A stretch of DNA of 64,000 nucleotides. It comes from Lamellibrachia satsuma (lineage: Eukaryota; Annelida; Polychaeta; Sabellida; Siboglinidae). This document shows, one piece after another, positions 23,118 to 36,175 of the stretch (position 1 is its first letter; the number at the start of each line of letters is the position of its first letter). The stretch covers positions 892,001 through 956,000 of the forward strand of contig BSQZ01000030.1 of the NCBI GenBank assembly GCA_033239005.1, in the 5' to 3' direction. Both the position numbers and the translations under genes were made by a program. The notes beneath the pieces were generated by a model. The model ran no database searches, was not told the DNA's origin, and saw only the letters and a program-made list of their open reading frames with translations.

Positions 23118-23395
23118 AAGAGTTGTTGTTACGTAGTGTTGGCCCATCCACACACATTATGTAGTGTTGGCCCATCCACACACATTACGTAGTGTTGGCC
23201 CATCCACACACATTATGTAATGTTGGCCTATCCACATACATTATGTAGTGTTGGCCCATCCACACACATTATGTAGTGTTGGCTCATCCACACACACATT
23301 ATGTAGTGTTGGCTCATCCACACACACATTATGTAGTGTTGGCCCATCCACACACATTATGTAGTGTTGGCCCATCCACACATATTACCTTGTTA
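23118..23395. repeat. 28-bp minisatellite, about 10 copies, upstream of gene C
   Basis: The unit GTAGTGTTGGCCCATCCACA plus CACATTAT ends about 40 bp before the conserved 5' block, so it is promoter-proximal. Confidence 0.92.
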
Positions 23396-23436
23396 CAAGG
23401 AAGGGGGAGGTTCACTGCAACCATAAAACTGTCATT

Positions 23437-23530
23437 ACACACCTGTGTGCGGCCATGTGTGACAACAAACAAAGGTACTTGATCTATCACAAGGTGTATA
23501 CCTGCGTACTCTCATAGACTAGCATTAGGG
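23437..23530 (+). promoter_or_regulatory. Conserved 5' block of gene C
   Basis: The block with CTGTGTGCGGCCATGTGTGA and ACAACAAACAAAGGTAC recurs upstream of D, E and F at 125-330 bp before the start codon, although the intervening DNA differs. It is a candidate promoter or 5' UTR element; no function is shown. Confidence 0.45.
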
Positions 23531-23655
23531 AATGGCAAAATTACTCAGCAATGTCACAGCAGTAGATGTTTAAGAAAACTGGACATTTTGACAGTGAAGA
23601 TTTCGGACTGTGTTTTGTGTAAAGATTCTAACAGAAATACACCCTGAAGACAGTG

Positions 23656-26600
23656 ATGTTGTTTGACTCTGGGACACTCCTACTGATGGGGCTTTGTGTC
23701 GTCTGTCAACACACTGAAGGAATTATTCATGGTAAGTTCTACATCATCACTTCATTTTCACAAAGTGGAAACATCTTGAGAAGTGGTAGAAGCACTCAAA
23801 ATCTTCGTACAAAAATGTGGAAACCACACTATAAGTCAGCTTTGAGTCAGATAAAATGTTTTTAGTAGAAAGTGTGAACATGGCTACAATCTGGAGTGAG
23901 TAAATAAGTGAGTGAATCTTACTAGGAAAACAATTGACAATACAAAAAACAATCAGTGTATATACAATGTTTATTCTTTCTATTATTTACAGTCCAGTCA
24001 GTGGGATGTGTGTACAGATATGACGGCTATTTCAATCTGCAATGCAACAGACCCAACAATATTCAAATAGTGAATGCAACAGTAGGAATAAGTTCTAGAG
24101 AGTGTCGGAATGAGAGTACTTGCTGTAAGTCACCAACAGATGATACCGTTGAAGAATCTGATATTGATATGCAAGAACTGCGGAGTAGATGTGACGGACG
24201 ACGAAAATGTGAAGTCTCTATCTTGAAGAAAAACACCAGAGGGGAAAGCACTGACTATGAATCAGTTAATTATATTTGTCGCAAATCAGGTAAGCTAATA
24301 TTCCATTTAAAGTGGCTTCATGTATGTCCAGATGTGTAGTGTGTGACCAGTTTAAGTAATGTGCACAGTCTATTTAATAAAAAATGCCTATTTTTTTAAA
24401 TCATTGAAAGAACTGACTTTAGTGGTTAGATCTGGTAAGGATCAAAATAGTTGATATCCACTGTGTGGGTCAATGCTGATCTTGGCCGTGACCTCCATCC
24501 TCTCACCAATCACATGACGAAGTTATGAAATTTCACCAAGGAAAAAAATCTTGATTTTTCAGCATTTAAATTTTCACGTCAGTTAAAGCTTGAACAATCA
24601 TTAACTAATTTAATAATTTGTCTGATAATTTAACAAAAACTACATATAAAAGTAGCACAGAGGAGCCAGCATGTCGCAGTGGACACTAGGTAAGCACAGA
24701 GGAGCCAGCATGTTGCAGTGGACACTAGGTAAGCACAGAGGAGCCATCATGTCGCAGTGGACACTAGGTAAGCACAGAGGAGCCAGCATGTCGCAGTGGA
24801 CACTAGGTAAGCACAGAGGAGACAGCATGTCGCAGTGGACACTAGGTAAGCACAGAGGAGCCAGCATGTCGCAGTGGACACTAGGTAAGCACAGAGGAGC
24901 CAGCATGTCGCAGTGGACACTAGGTAAGCACAGAGGAGCCAGCATGTCGCAGTGGACACTAGGTAAGCACAGAGGAGCCAGCATGTCACAGTGGACACTA
25001 GGTAAGCACAGAGGAGCCAGCATGTCACAGTGGACACTAGGTAAGCACAGAGGAGCCAGCATGTCGCAGTGGACACTAGGTAAGCACAGAGGAGCCAGCT
25101 TGTTGCAGTGGACACTAGGTAAGCACAGAGGAGCCAGCATGTCGCAGTGGACACTAGGTAAGCACAGAGGAGCCAGCATGTCGCAGTGGACACTAGGTAA
25201 GCACAGAGGAGCCAGCATGTCGCAGTGGACACTAGGTAAGCACAGAGGAGCCAGCTTGTTGCAGTGGACACTAGGTAAGCACAGAGGAGCCAGCATGTCG
25301 CAGTGGACACTAGGTAAGCACAGAGGAGCCAGCATGTCGCAGTGGACACTAGGTAAGCACAGAGGAGCCAGCTTGTTGCAGTGGACACTAGGTAAGCACA
25401 GAGGAGCCAGCATGTCACAGTGGACACTAGGTAAGCACACAGGAGCCAGCATGTCACAGTGGACACTAGGTAAGCACAGAGGAGCCAGCATGTCACAGTG
25501 GACACTAGGTAAGCACAGAGGAGCCAGCTTGTCGCAGTGGACACTAGGTAAGCACAGAGGAGCCACCATGTCGCAGTGGACACTAGGTAAGCACAGAGGA
25601 GCCAGCATGTCGCAGTGGACACTAGGTAAGCACAGAGGAGCCAGCATGTCGCAGTGGACACTAGGTAAGCACAGAGGAGCCAGCTTGTTGCAGTGGACAC
25701 TAGGTAAGCACAGAGGAGCCAGCATGTCGCAGTGGACACTAGGTAAGCACAGAGGAGCCAGCATGTCGCAGTGGACACTAGGTAAGCACAGAGGAGCCAG
25801 CTTGTTGCAGTGGACACTAGGTAAGCACAGAGGAGCCAGCATGTCGCAGTGGACACTAGGTAAGCACAGAGGAGCCAGCATGTCGCAGTGGACACTAGGT
25901 AAGCACAGAGGAGCCAGCTTGTTGCAGTGGACACTAGGTAAGCACAGAGGAGCCAGCATGTCGCAGTGGACACTAGGTAAGCACAGAGGAGCCAGCTTGT
26001 TGCAGTGGACACTAGGTAAGCACAGAGGAGCCAGCTTGTTGCAGTGGACACTAGGTAAGCACAGAGGAGCCAGCTTGTTGCAGTGGACACTAGGTAAGCA
26101 CAGAGGAGCCAGCATGTCGCAGTGGACACTAGGTAAGCACAGAGGAGCCAGCATGTCGCAGTGGACACTAGGTAAGCACAGAGGAGCCAGCATGTCGCAG
26201 TGGACACTAGGTAAGCACAGAGGAGCCAGCTTGTTGCAGTGGACACTAGGTAAGCACAGAGGAGCCCGCATGTCGCAGTGGACACTAGGTAAGCACAGAG
26301 GAGCCAGCATGTCGCAGTGGACACTAGGTAAGCACAGAGGAGCCAGCTTGTTGCAGTGGACACTAGGTAAGCACAGAGGAGCCAGCATGTCGCAGTGGAC
26401 ACTAGGTAAGCACAGAGGAGCCAGCATGTCGCAGTGGACACTAGGTAAGCACAGAGGAGCCAGCTTGTTGCAGTGGACACTAGGTAAGCACAGAGGAGCC
26501 AGCATGTCGCAGTGGACACTAGGTAAGCACAGAGGAGCCAGCATGTCGCAGTGGACACTAGGTAAGCACAGAGGAGCCAGCTTGTTGCAGTAGACACTAG

Positions 26601-29600
26601 GTAAGCACAGAGGAGCCAGCATGTCGCAGTGGACACTAGGTAAGCACAGAGGAGCCAGCTTGTTGCAGTGGACACTAGGTAAGCACAGAGGAGCCAGCAT
26701 GTCGCAGTGGACACTAGGTAAGCACAGAGGAGCCAGCATGTCGCAGTGGACACTAGGTAAGCACAGAGGAGCCAGCATGTCGCAGTGGACACTAGGTAAG
26801 CACAGAGGAGCCAGCATGTCTCAGTGGACACTAGGTAAGCACAGAGGAGCCAGCTTGTTGCAGTGGACACTAGGTAAGCACAGAGGAGCCAGCATGTCGC
26901 AGTGGACACTAGGTAAGCACAGAGGAGCCAGCATGTCGCAGTGGACACTAGGTAAGCACAGAGGAGCCAGCATGTCGCAGTGGACACTAGGTAAGCACAG
27001 AGGAGCCAGCTTGTTGCAGTGGACACTAGGTAAGCACAGAGGAGCCAGCATGTCGCAGTGGACACTAGGTAAGCACAGAGGAGCCAGCATGTCGCAGTGG
27101 ACACTAGGTAAGCACAGAGGAGCCAGCTTGTTGCAGTGGACACTAGGTAAGCACAGAGGAGCCAGCATGTCACAGTGGACACTAGGTAAGCACAGAGGAG
27201 CCAGCATGTCACAGTGGACACTAGGTAAGCACAGAGGAGCCAGCATGTCACAGTGGACACTAGGTAAGCACAGAGGAGCCAGCTTGTTGCAGTGGACACT
27301 AGGTAAGCACAGAGGAGCCAGCATGTCGCAGTGGACACTAGGTAAGCACAGAGGAGCCAGCATGTCGCAGTGGACACTAGGTAAGCACAGAGGAGCCAGC
27401 ATGTCGCAGTGGACACTAGGTAAGCACAGAGGAGCCAGCATGTTGCAGTGGACACTAGGTAAGCACAGAGGAGCCAGCATGTCGCAGTGGACACTAGGTA
27501 AGCACAGAGGAGCCAGCATGTCGCAGTGGACACTAGGTAAGCACAGAGGAGCCAGCTTGTTGCAGTGGACACTAGGTAAGCACAGAGGAGCCAGCATGTC
27601 GCAGTGGACACTAGGTAAGCACAGAGGAGCCAGCATGTCGCAGTGGACACTAGGTAAGCACAGAGAGAGCCAGCTTGTTGCAGTGGACACTAGGTAAGCA
27701 CAGAGGAGCCAGCATGTCGCAGTGGACACTAGGTAAGCACAGAGGAGCCAGCTTGTTGCAGTGGACACTAGGTAAGCACAGAGGAGCCAGCTTGTTGCAG
27801 TGGACACTCAGGTAAGCACAGAGGAGCCAGCTTGTTGCAGTGGACACTAGGTAAGCACAGAGGAGCCAGCATGTCGCAGTGGACACTAGGTAAGCACAGA
27901 GGAGCCAGCATGTCGCAGTGGACACTAGGTAAGCACAGAGGAGCCAGCATGTCGCAGTGGACACTAGGTAAGCACAGAGGAGCCAGCATGTCGCAGTGGA
28001 CACTAGGTAAGCACAGAGGAGCCAGCTTGTTGCAGTGGACACTAGGTAAGCACAGAGGAGCCAGCATGTCGCAGTGGACACTAGGTAAGCACAGAGGAGC
28101 CAGCATGTCGCAGTGGACACTAGGTAAGCACAGAGGAGCCAGCTTGTTGCAGTGGACACTAGGTAAGCACAGAGGAGCCAGCATGTCGCAGTGGACACTA
28201 GGTAAGCACAGAGGAGCCAGCATGTCGCAGTGGACACTAGGTAAGCACAGAGGAGCCAGCTTGTTGCAGTGGACACTAGGGAGCCACAGTGGAGGTAAGC
28301 ACAGCATGTCGCAGTGGACACTAGGTAAGCACAGAGGAGCCAGCATGTCGCAGTGGACACTAGGTAAGCACAGAGGAGCCAGCTTGTTGCAGTGGACACT
28401 AGGTAAGCACAGAGGAGCCAGCATGTCGCAGTGGACACTAGGTAAGCACAGAGGAGCCAGCATGTTGCAGTGGACACTAGGTAAGCACAGAGGAGCCAGC
28501 ATGTCGCAGTGGACACTAGGTAAGCACAGAGGAGCCAGCATGTCGCAGTGGACACTAGGTAAGCACAGAGGAGCCAGCATGTCGCAGTGGACACTAGGTA
28601 AGCACAGAGGAGCCAGCATGTCGCAGTGGACACTAGGTAAGCACAGAGGAGCCAGCTTGTTGCAGTGGACACTAGGTAAGCACAGAGGAGCCAGCATGTC
28701 GCAGTGGACACTAGGTAAGCACAGAGGAGCCAGCATGTCGCAGTGGACACTAGGTAAGCACAGAGGAGCCAGCATGTCGCAGTGGACACTAGGTAAGCAC
28801 AGAGGAGCCAGCATGTCGCAGTGGACACTAGGTAAGCACAGAGGAGCCAGCATGTCGCAGTGGACACTAGGTAAGCACAGAGGAGCCAGCTTGTTGCAGT
28901 GGACACTAGGTAAGCACAGAGGAGCCAGCATGTCGCAGTGGACACTAGGTAAGCACAGAGGAGCCAGCTTGTTGCAGTGGACACTAGGTAAGCACAGAGG
29001 AGCCAGCATGTCGCAGTGGACACTAGGTAAGCACAGAGGAGCCAGCATGCCGCAGTGGACACTAGGTAAGCACAGAGGAGGCAGGATGTCGCTGTGGACA
29101 CTAGGTAAGCACAGAGGAGCCAGCATGTCGCAGTGGACACTAGGTAAGCACAGAGGAGCCAGCATGTCGCAGTGGACACTAGGTAAGCACAGAGGAGCCA
29201 GCATGTCAGTGGCACTAGTGGACACTAGGTAAGCACAGAGGAGCCAGCATGTCGCAGTGGACACTAGGTAAGCACAGAGGAGCCAGCTTGTTGCAGTGGA
29301 CACTAGGTAAGCACAGAGGAGCCAGCATGTCGCAGTGGACACTAGGTAAGCACAGAGGAGCCAGCATGTCGCAGTGGACACTAGGTAAGCACAGAGGAGC
29401 CAGCATGTCGCAGTGGACACTAGGTAAGCACAGAGGAGCCAGCTTGTTGCAGTGGACACTAGGTAAGCACAGAGGAGCCAGCATGTCGCAGTGGACACTA
29501 GGTAAGCACAGAGGAGCCAGCATGTCGCAGTGGACACTAGGTAAGCACAGAGGAGCCAGCATGTCGCAGTGGACACTAGGTAAGCACAGAGGAGCCAGCT

Positions 29601-32600
29601 TGTTGCAGTGGACACTAGGTAAGCACAGAGGAGCCAGCATGTCGCAGTGGACACTAGGTAAGCACAGAGGAGCCAGCATGTCGCAGTGGACACTAGGTAA
29701 GCACAGAGGAGCCAGCTTGTTGCAGTGGACACTAGGTAAGCACAGAGGAGCCAGCATGTCGCAGTGGACACTAGGTAAGCACAGAGGAGCCAGCATGTCG
29801 CAGTGGACACTAGGTAAGCACAGAGGAGCCAGCTTGTTGCAGTGGACACTAGGTAAGCACAGAGGAGCCAGCATGTCGCAGTGGACACTAGGTAAGCACA
29901 GAGGAGCCAGCTTGTTGCAGTGGACACTAGGTAAGCACAGAGGAGCCAGCTTGTTGCAGTGGACACTAGGTAAGCACAGAGGAGCCAGCATGTCGCAGTG
30001 GACACTAGGTAAGCACAGAGGAGCCAGCATGTCGCAGTGGACACTAGGTAAGCACAGAGGAGCCAGCATGTCGCAGTGGACACTAGGTAAGCACAGAGGA
30101 GCCAGCATGTCGCAGTGGACACTAGGTAAGCACAGAGGAGCCAGCTTGTTGCAGTGGACACTAGGTAAGCACAGAGGAGCCAGCATGTCGCAGTGGACAC
30201 TAGGTAAGCACAGAGGAGCCAGCTTGTCGCAGTGGACACTAGGTAAGCACAGAGGAGCCAGCATGTCGCAGTGGACACTAGGTAAGCACAGAGGAGCCAG
30301 CTTGTTGCAGTGGACACTAGGTAAGCACAGAGGAGCCAGCATGTCGCAGTGGACACTAGGTAAGCACAGAGGAGCCAGCATGTCGCAGTGGACACTAGGT
30401 AAGCACAGAGGAGCCAGCTTGTTGCAGTGGACACTAGGTAAGCACAGAGGAGCCAGCATGTCGCAGTGGACACTAGGTAAGCACAGAGGAGCCAGCATGT
30501 CACAGTGGACACTAGGTAAGCACAGAGGAGCCAGCATGTCGCAGTGGACACTAGGTAAGCACAGAGGAGCCAGCTTGTTGCAGTGGACACTAGGTAAGCA
30601 CAGAGGAGCCAGCATGTCGCAGTGGACACTAGGTAAGCACAGAGGAGCCAGCATGTCGCAGTGGACACTAGGTAAGCACAGAGGAGCCAGCATGTCGCAG
30701 TGGACACTAGGTAAGCACAGAGGAGCCAGCTTGTTGCAGTGGACACTAGGTAAGCACAGAGGAGCCAGCATGTCGCAGTGGACACTAGGTAAGCACAGAG
30801 GAGCCAGCATGTCGCAGTGGACACTAGGTAAGCACAGAGGAGCCAGCTTGTTGCAGTGGACACTAGGTAAGCACAGAGGAGCCAGCATGTCGCAGTGACA
30901 CTAGGTAAGCACAGAGGAGCCAGCTGCAGTGGACACTAGGTAAGCACAGAGGAGCCAGCATGTTGCAGTGGACACTAGGTAAGCACAGAGGAGCCAGCAT
31001 GTTGCAGTGGACACTAGGTAAGCACAGAGGAGCCAGCATGTTGCAGTGGACACTAGGTAAGCACAGAGGAGCCAGCTTGTTGCAGTGGACACTAGGTAAG
31101 CACAGAGGAGCCAGCATGTCGCAGTGGACACTAGGTAAGCACAGAGGAGCAGGCTTGTTGCAGACACTAGGTAATGCATGTCGCAGTGGACACTAGGTAA
31201 GCACAGAGGAGCCAGCATGTCGCAGTGGACACTAGGTAAGCACAGAGGAGCCAGCTTGTTGCAGTGGACACTAGGTAAGCACAGAGGAGCCAGCATGTCG
31301 CAGTGGACACTAGGTAAGCACAGAGGAGCCAGCATGTCGCAGTGGACACTAGGTAAGCACAGAGGAGCCAGCTTGTTGCAGTGGACACTAGGTAAGCACA
31401 GAGGAGCCAGCATGTCGCAGTGGACACTAGGTAAGCACAGAGGAGCCAGCATGTCGCAGTGGACACTAGGTAAGCACAGAGGAGCCAGCATGTTGCAGTG
31501 GACACTAGGTAAGCACAGAGGAGCCAGCATGTCGCAGTGGACACTAGGTAAGCACAGAGGAGCCAGCATGTCGCAGTGGACACTAGGTAAGCACAGAGGA
31601 GCCAGCTTGTTGCAGTGGACACTAGGTAAGCACAGAGGAGCCAGCATGTCGCAGTGGTGGACACTAGGTAAGCACAGAGGAGCCAGCTTGTTGCAGTGGA
31701 CACTAGGTAAGCACAGGAGCCAGCATGTCGCAGTGGACACTAGGTAAGCACAGAGGAGCCAGCTTGTGCAGTGGACACTAGGTAAGCACAGAGGAGCCAG
31801 CATGTCGCAGTGGACACTAGGTAAGCACAGAGGAGCCAGCATGTCGCAGTGGACACTAGGTAAGCACAGAGGAGCCAGCATGTCGCAGTGGACACTAGGT
31901 AAGCACAGAGGAGCCAGCAGTCGCAGTGGACACTAGGTAAGCACAGAGGAGCCAGCTTGTTGCAGTGGACACTAGGTAAGCACAGAGGAGCCAGCATGTC
32001 GCAGTGGACACTAGAGTAAGCACAGAGGAGCCAGCATGTCGCAGTGGACACTAGGTAAGCACAGAGGAGCCAGCATGTCGCAGTGGACACTAGGTAAGCA
32101 CAGAGGAGCCAGCTTGTTGCAGTGGACACTAGGTAAGCACAGAGGAGCCAGCATGTCGCAGTGGACACTAGGTAAGCACAGAGGAGCCAGCATGTCGCAG
32201 TGGACACTAGGTAAGCACAGAGGAGCCAGCTTGTTGCAGTGGACACTAGGTAAGCACAGAGGAGCCAGCATGTCACAGTGGACACTAGGTAAGCACAGAG
32301 GAGCCAGCATGTCACAGTGGACACTAGGTAAGCACAGAGGAGCCAGCATGTCACAGTGGACACTAGGTAAGCACAGAGGAGCCAGCTTGTTGCAGTGGAC
32401 ACTAGGTAAGCACAGAGGAGCCAGCATGTCGCAGTGGACACTAGGTAAGCACAGAGGAGCCAGCATGTCGCAGTGGACACTAGGTAAGCACAGAGGAGCC
32501 AGCATGTCGCAGTGGACACTAGGTAAGCACAGAGGAGCCAGCTTGTTGCAGTGGACACTAGGTAAGCACAGAGGAGCCAGCATGTCGCAGTGGACACTAG

Positions 32601-35600
32601 GTAAGCACAGAGGAGCCAGCATGTCATGCAGTGGACACTAGGTAAGCACAGAGGAGCCAGCTTGTTGCAGTGGACACTAGGTAAGCACAGAGGAGCCAGC
32701 ATGTCGCAGTGGACACTAGGTAAGCACAGAGGAGCCAGCATGTCGCAGTGGACACTAGGTAAGCACAGAGGAGCCAGCTTGTTGCAGTGGACACTAGGTA
32801 AGCACAGAGGAGCCAGCATGTCGCAGTGGACACTAGGTAAGCACAGAGGAGCCAGCTTGTTGCAGTGGACACTAGGTAAGCACAGAGGAGCCAGCTTGTT
32901 GCAGTGGACACTAGGTAAGCACAGAGGAGCCAGCTTGTTGCAGTGGACACTAGGTAAGCACAGAGGAGCCAGCATGTCGCAGTGGACACTAGGTAAGCAC
33001 AGAGGAGCCAGCATGTCGCAGTGGACACTAGGTAAGCACAGAGGAGCCAGCATGTCGCAGTGGACACTAGGTAAGCACAGAGGAGCCAGCTTGTTGCAGT
33101 GGACACTAGGTAAGCACAGAGGAGCCAGCATGTCGCAGTGGACACTAGGTAAGCACAGAGGAGCCAGCATGTCGCAGTGGACACTAGGTAAGCACAGAGG
33201 AGCCAGCTTGTTGCAGTGGACACTAGGTAAGCACAGAGGAGCCAGCATGTCGCAGTGGACACTAGGTAAGCACAGAGGAGCCAGCATGTCGCAGTGGACA
33301 CTAGGTAAGCACAGAGGAGCCAGCTTGTTGCAGTGGACACTAGGTAAGCACAGAGGAGCCAGCATGTCGCAGTGGACACTAGGTAAGCACAGAGGAGCCA
33401 GCATGTCGCAGTGGACACTAGGTAAGCACAGAGGAGCCAGCTTGTTGCAGTAGACACTAGGTAAGCACAGAGGAGCCAGCATGTCGCAGTGGACACTAGG
33501 TAAGCACAGAGGAGCCAGCTTGTTGCAGTGGACACTAGGTAAGCACAGAGGAGCCAGCATGTCGCAGTGGACACTAGGTAAGCACAGAGGAGCCAGCATG
33601 TCGCAGTGGACACTAGGTAAGCACAGAGGAGCCAGCATGTCGCAGTGGACACTAGGTAAGCACAGAGGAGCCAGCATGTCGCAGTGGACACTAGGTAAGC
33701 ACAGAGGAGCCAGCTTGTTGCAGTGGACACTAGGTAAGCACAGAGGAGCCAGCATGTCGCAGTGGACACTAGGTAAGCACAGAGGAGCCAGCATGTCGCA
33801 GTGGACACTAGGTAAGTTTTTTTACTGACATGAAATGAGACTAAAAAAAAATCGAATTGATTAAGCACCTTTAAGATATCACCTGTGTTATTATCCAAAC
33901 TTTAAGATATCACCTGTGTTATTATCCAAACTTTAAGATATCACCTGTGTTATTATCCAAACTTTAAGATATCACCTGTGTTATTATCCAAACTTTAAGA
34001 TATCACCTGTGTTATTATCCAAACTTTAAGATATCACCTGTGTTATTATCCAAACTTTAAGATATCACCTGTGTTATTATCCAAACTTTAAGATATCACC
34101 TGTGTTATTATCCAAACTTTAAGATATCACCTGTGTTATTATCTGGAAACAACAGTTGACTGCGTTCAGTTCTAATGTCTACATTTATTCAATGCGTATA
34201 CTATCTGTCCCCACCTGGCTGCCTGCCCACCCGCCCCCTTCTTCTTCCCCCTTGGACCTTGCAGTGTGAGGGCCACTTTACTTAATTTGTGTCGTCCTCT
34301 CAATGAATCGTCTCCATCCACCACAATCCTTTGTCATTCTCTCCCACTCTCACCTTCATCTCTGCCCTTTCGAGATCTCTCTTAACACTATCCGCCCATC
34401 TTACTTTTGGTCTTCCTCTTCTCCTTCTACCATCTTCTTCTTTTTTCCGAGCTCTCTTTGTCATTCTCTCCCCACTCATTCTCTGTATGTGTCCATCACA
34501 GTCTGCTCCCCACTACCTTCATCCTCCCACTACCTTCATCCTCCCCACTACCTTCATCCTCCCCACTACCTTCATCCTCCCACTACCTTCATCCTCCCCA
34601 CTACCTTCATCCTCCCCACTACCTTCATCCTCCCCACTACCTTCATCCTCCCCACTACCTTCATCCTCCCACTACCTTCATCCTCCCCACTACCTTCATC
34701 CTCCCCACTACCTTCATCCTCCCCACTACCTTCATCCTCCCCACTGCCTTCATCCTCCCCACTGCCTTCATCCTCCCCACTGCCTTCATCCTCCCCACTG
34801 CCTTCATCCTCAGGTGTCTCTTCATTCCAGTCTCTTCTCTTGGTTCCCTCTCATGCCTGACTGACTGACTGTATTTGCTTTCTGTTTGTAGTCTACTCTT
34901 TGGGCTGCCTGTATAAAGACACTGGTTCCTTCAAGTTGCAATGTCAGGAACACCAACATATTTATATATCGTATTCAACATTGGGAAGAAGTTCTACAGC
35001 ATGTCGCTACAAGAAGATCTGCTGCCAATCAAGACCAAGGAGAGCCTGTGCAGAGGCTGCATCCATACGACAGTTGCAACAACTGAAGGACTCATGTGAC
35101 GGAAGGCAACAATGTCAAGTAACTGTAATCAAGGGACGGTGTAATTATAAGAAACGTTCACGAGGACCCACTGACTATCAAGCAGTAAACTACTTTTGCA
35201 TCAACAATCTTCCAGGTAAGTTGCTACTGCATTGCTTGAATTGAACTGAACTGAACTATTCATGATGAGATACAGAGCAAATGCCAAGAAATGATGCAAT
35301 GAGTGGCTGTGATTCTGACTAGTAATAGGTTCTGTACACCTGCAGCAGCAGCAACAACAACAACAACTACAACAACAAAAACAACACAACATTTAACTGC
35401 TCAATTAATTAAAGAGAAAATATTGTACGTCCCCTATTTGTTTATCACACATTTTTCTTTTAGTGTTGCCACTGGGACCAAGGAATATGTCTGACATTGT
35501 AACAAAACAGTGTCAGAATTACATCCATTCCATTGCTACTGTTGCAGGTGAGGACCTAACCAGAACAGCCTCAACTACAACCACAGCAGCCTGGACCACA

Positions 35601-36108
35601 GCAGCCTGGACCACAGCAGCCTTGACAACTACTGCCCAAGTGAGCCACACATCAGACATGGCAGACAGCAGCAGAAGTAAATTAACAAACAGAGAAACAG
35701 ACACAGTCTGCATGCAGACAAATATTGGTAAGTCTTTGTGGAAATGTGGGAGGTGTTGAAATTATCATAACAGCCATCACATAACTGGGTTATCCCAATG
35801 TCCATCCTTCTACATTATAGCCTGTTATAACAATATGCATTATTATCAGAATGTATTCTAACAGATCTATCATAAATTATATTCAATTTCCTATATGTAA
35901 TCTACATATGTTAAAATAAAAAATTACCTACAGTAGTCTCTCTGTTATACACCCCTCATGAGCAGTCAGTGAGCAAGGATGTCTCATTATTAAATGGTCA
36001 TAATATGGAGGTTTTAGTGTGACTGATGTGTTAAGCCCATACACACACCGATTCTTCAGTTGCCAACATATTGGCAACTACTTTTTCAGTTAGCAACTCA
36101 AGTGTAGT

Positions 36109-36175
<67 letters not shown>

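Noticed and set aside
24652..33817. CRISPR-like array
   Set aside because: Units are directly adjacent, with no unique spacers, in a eukaryotic intron. It is a minisatellite.
24640..33898. Very long open frames (up to 1031 codons) on both strands, e.g. repeats of MSQWTLGKHRGAS or VSTATCWLLCAYL
   Set aside because: They are the translation of a 39-bp (13-codon) minisatellite that lacks stops in several frames. The frames overlap on both strands and lie in an intron of gene C.
34303..34868. Pro/Ser/Leu-rich frames (LPSSSP, TTFILP)
   Set aside because: A pyrimidine minisatellite in gene C's intron; three overlapping frames are open by chance.
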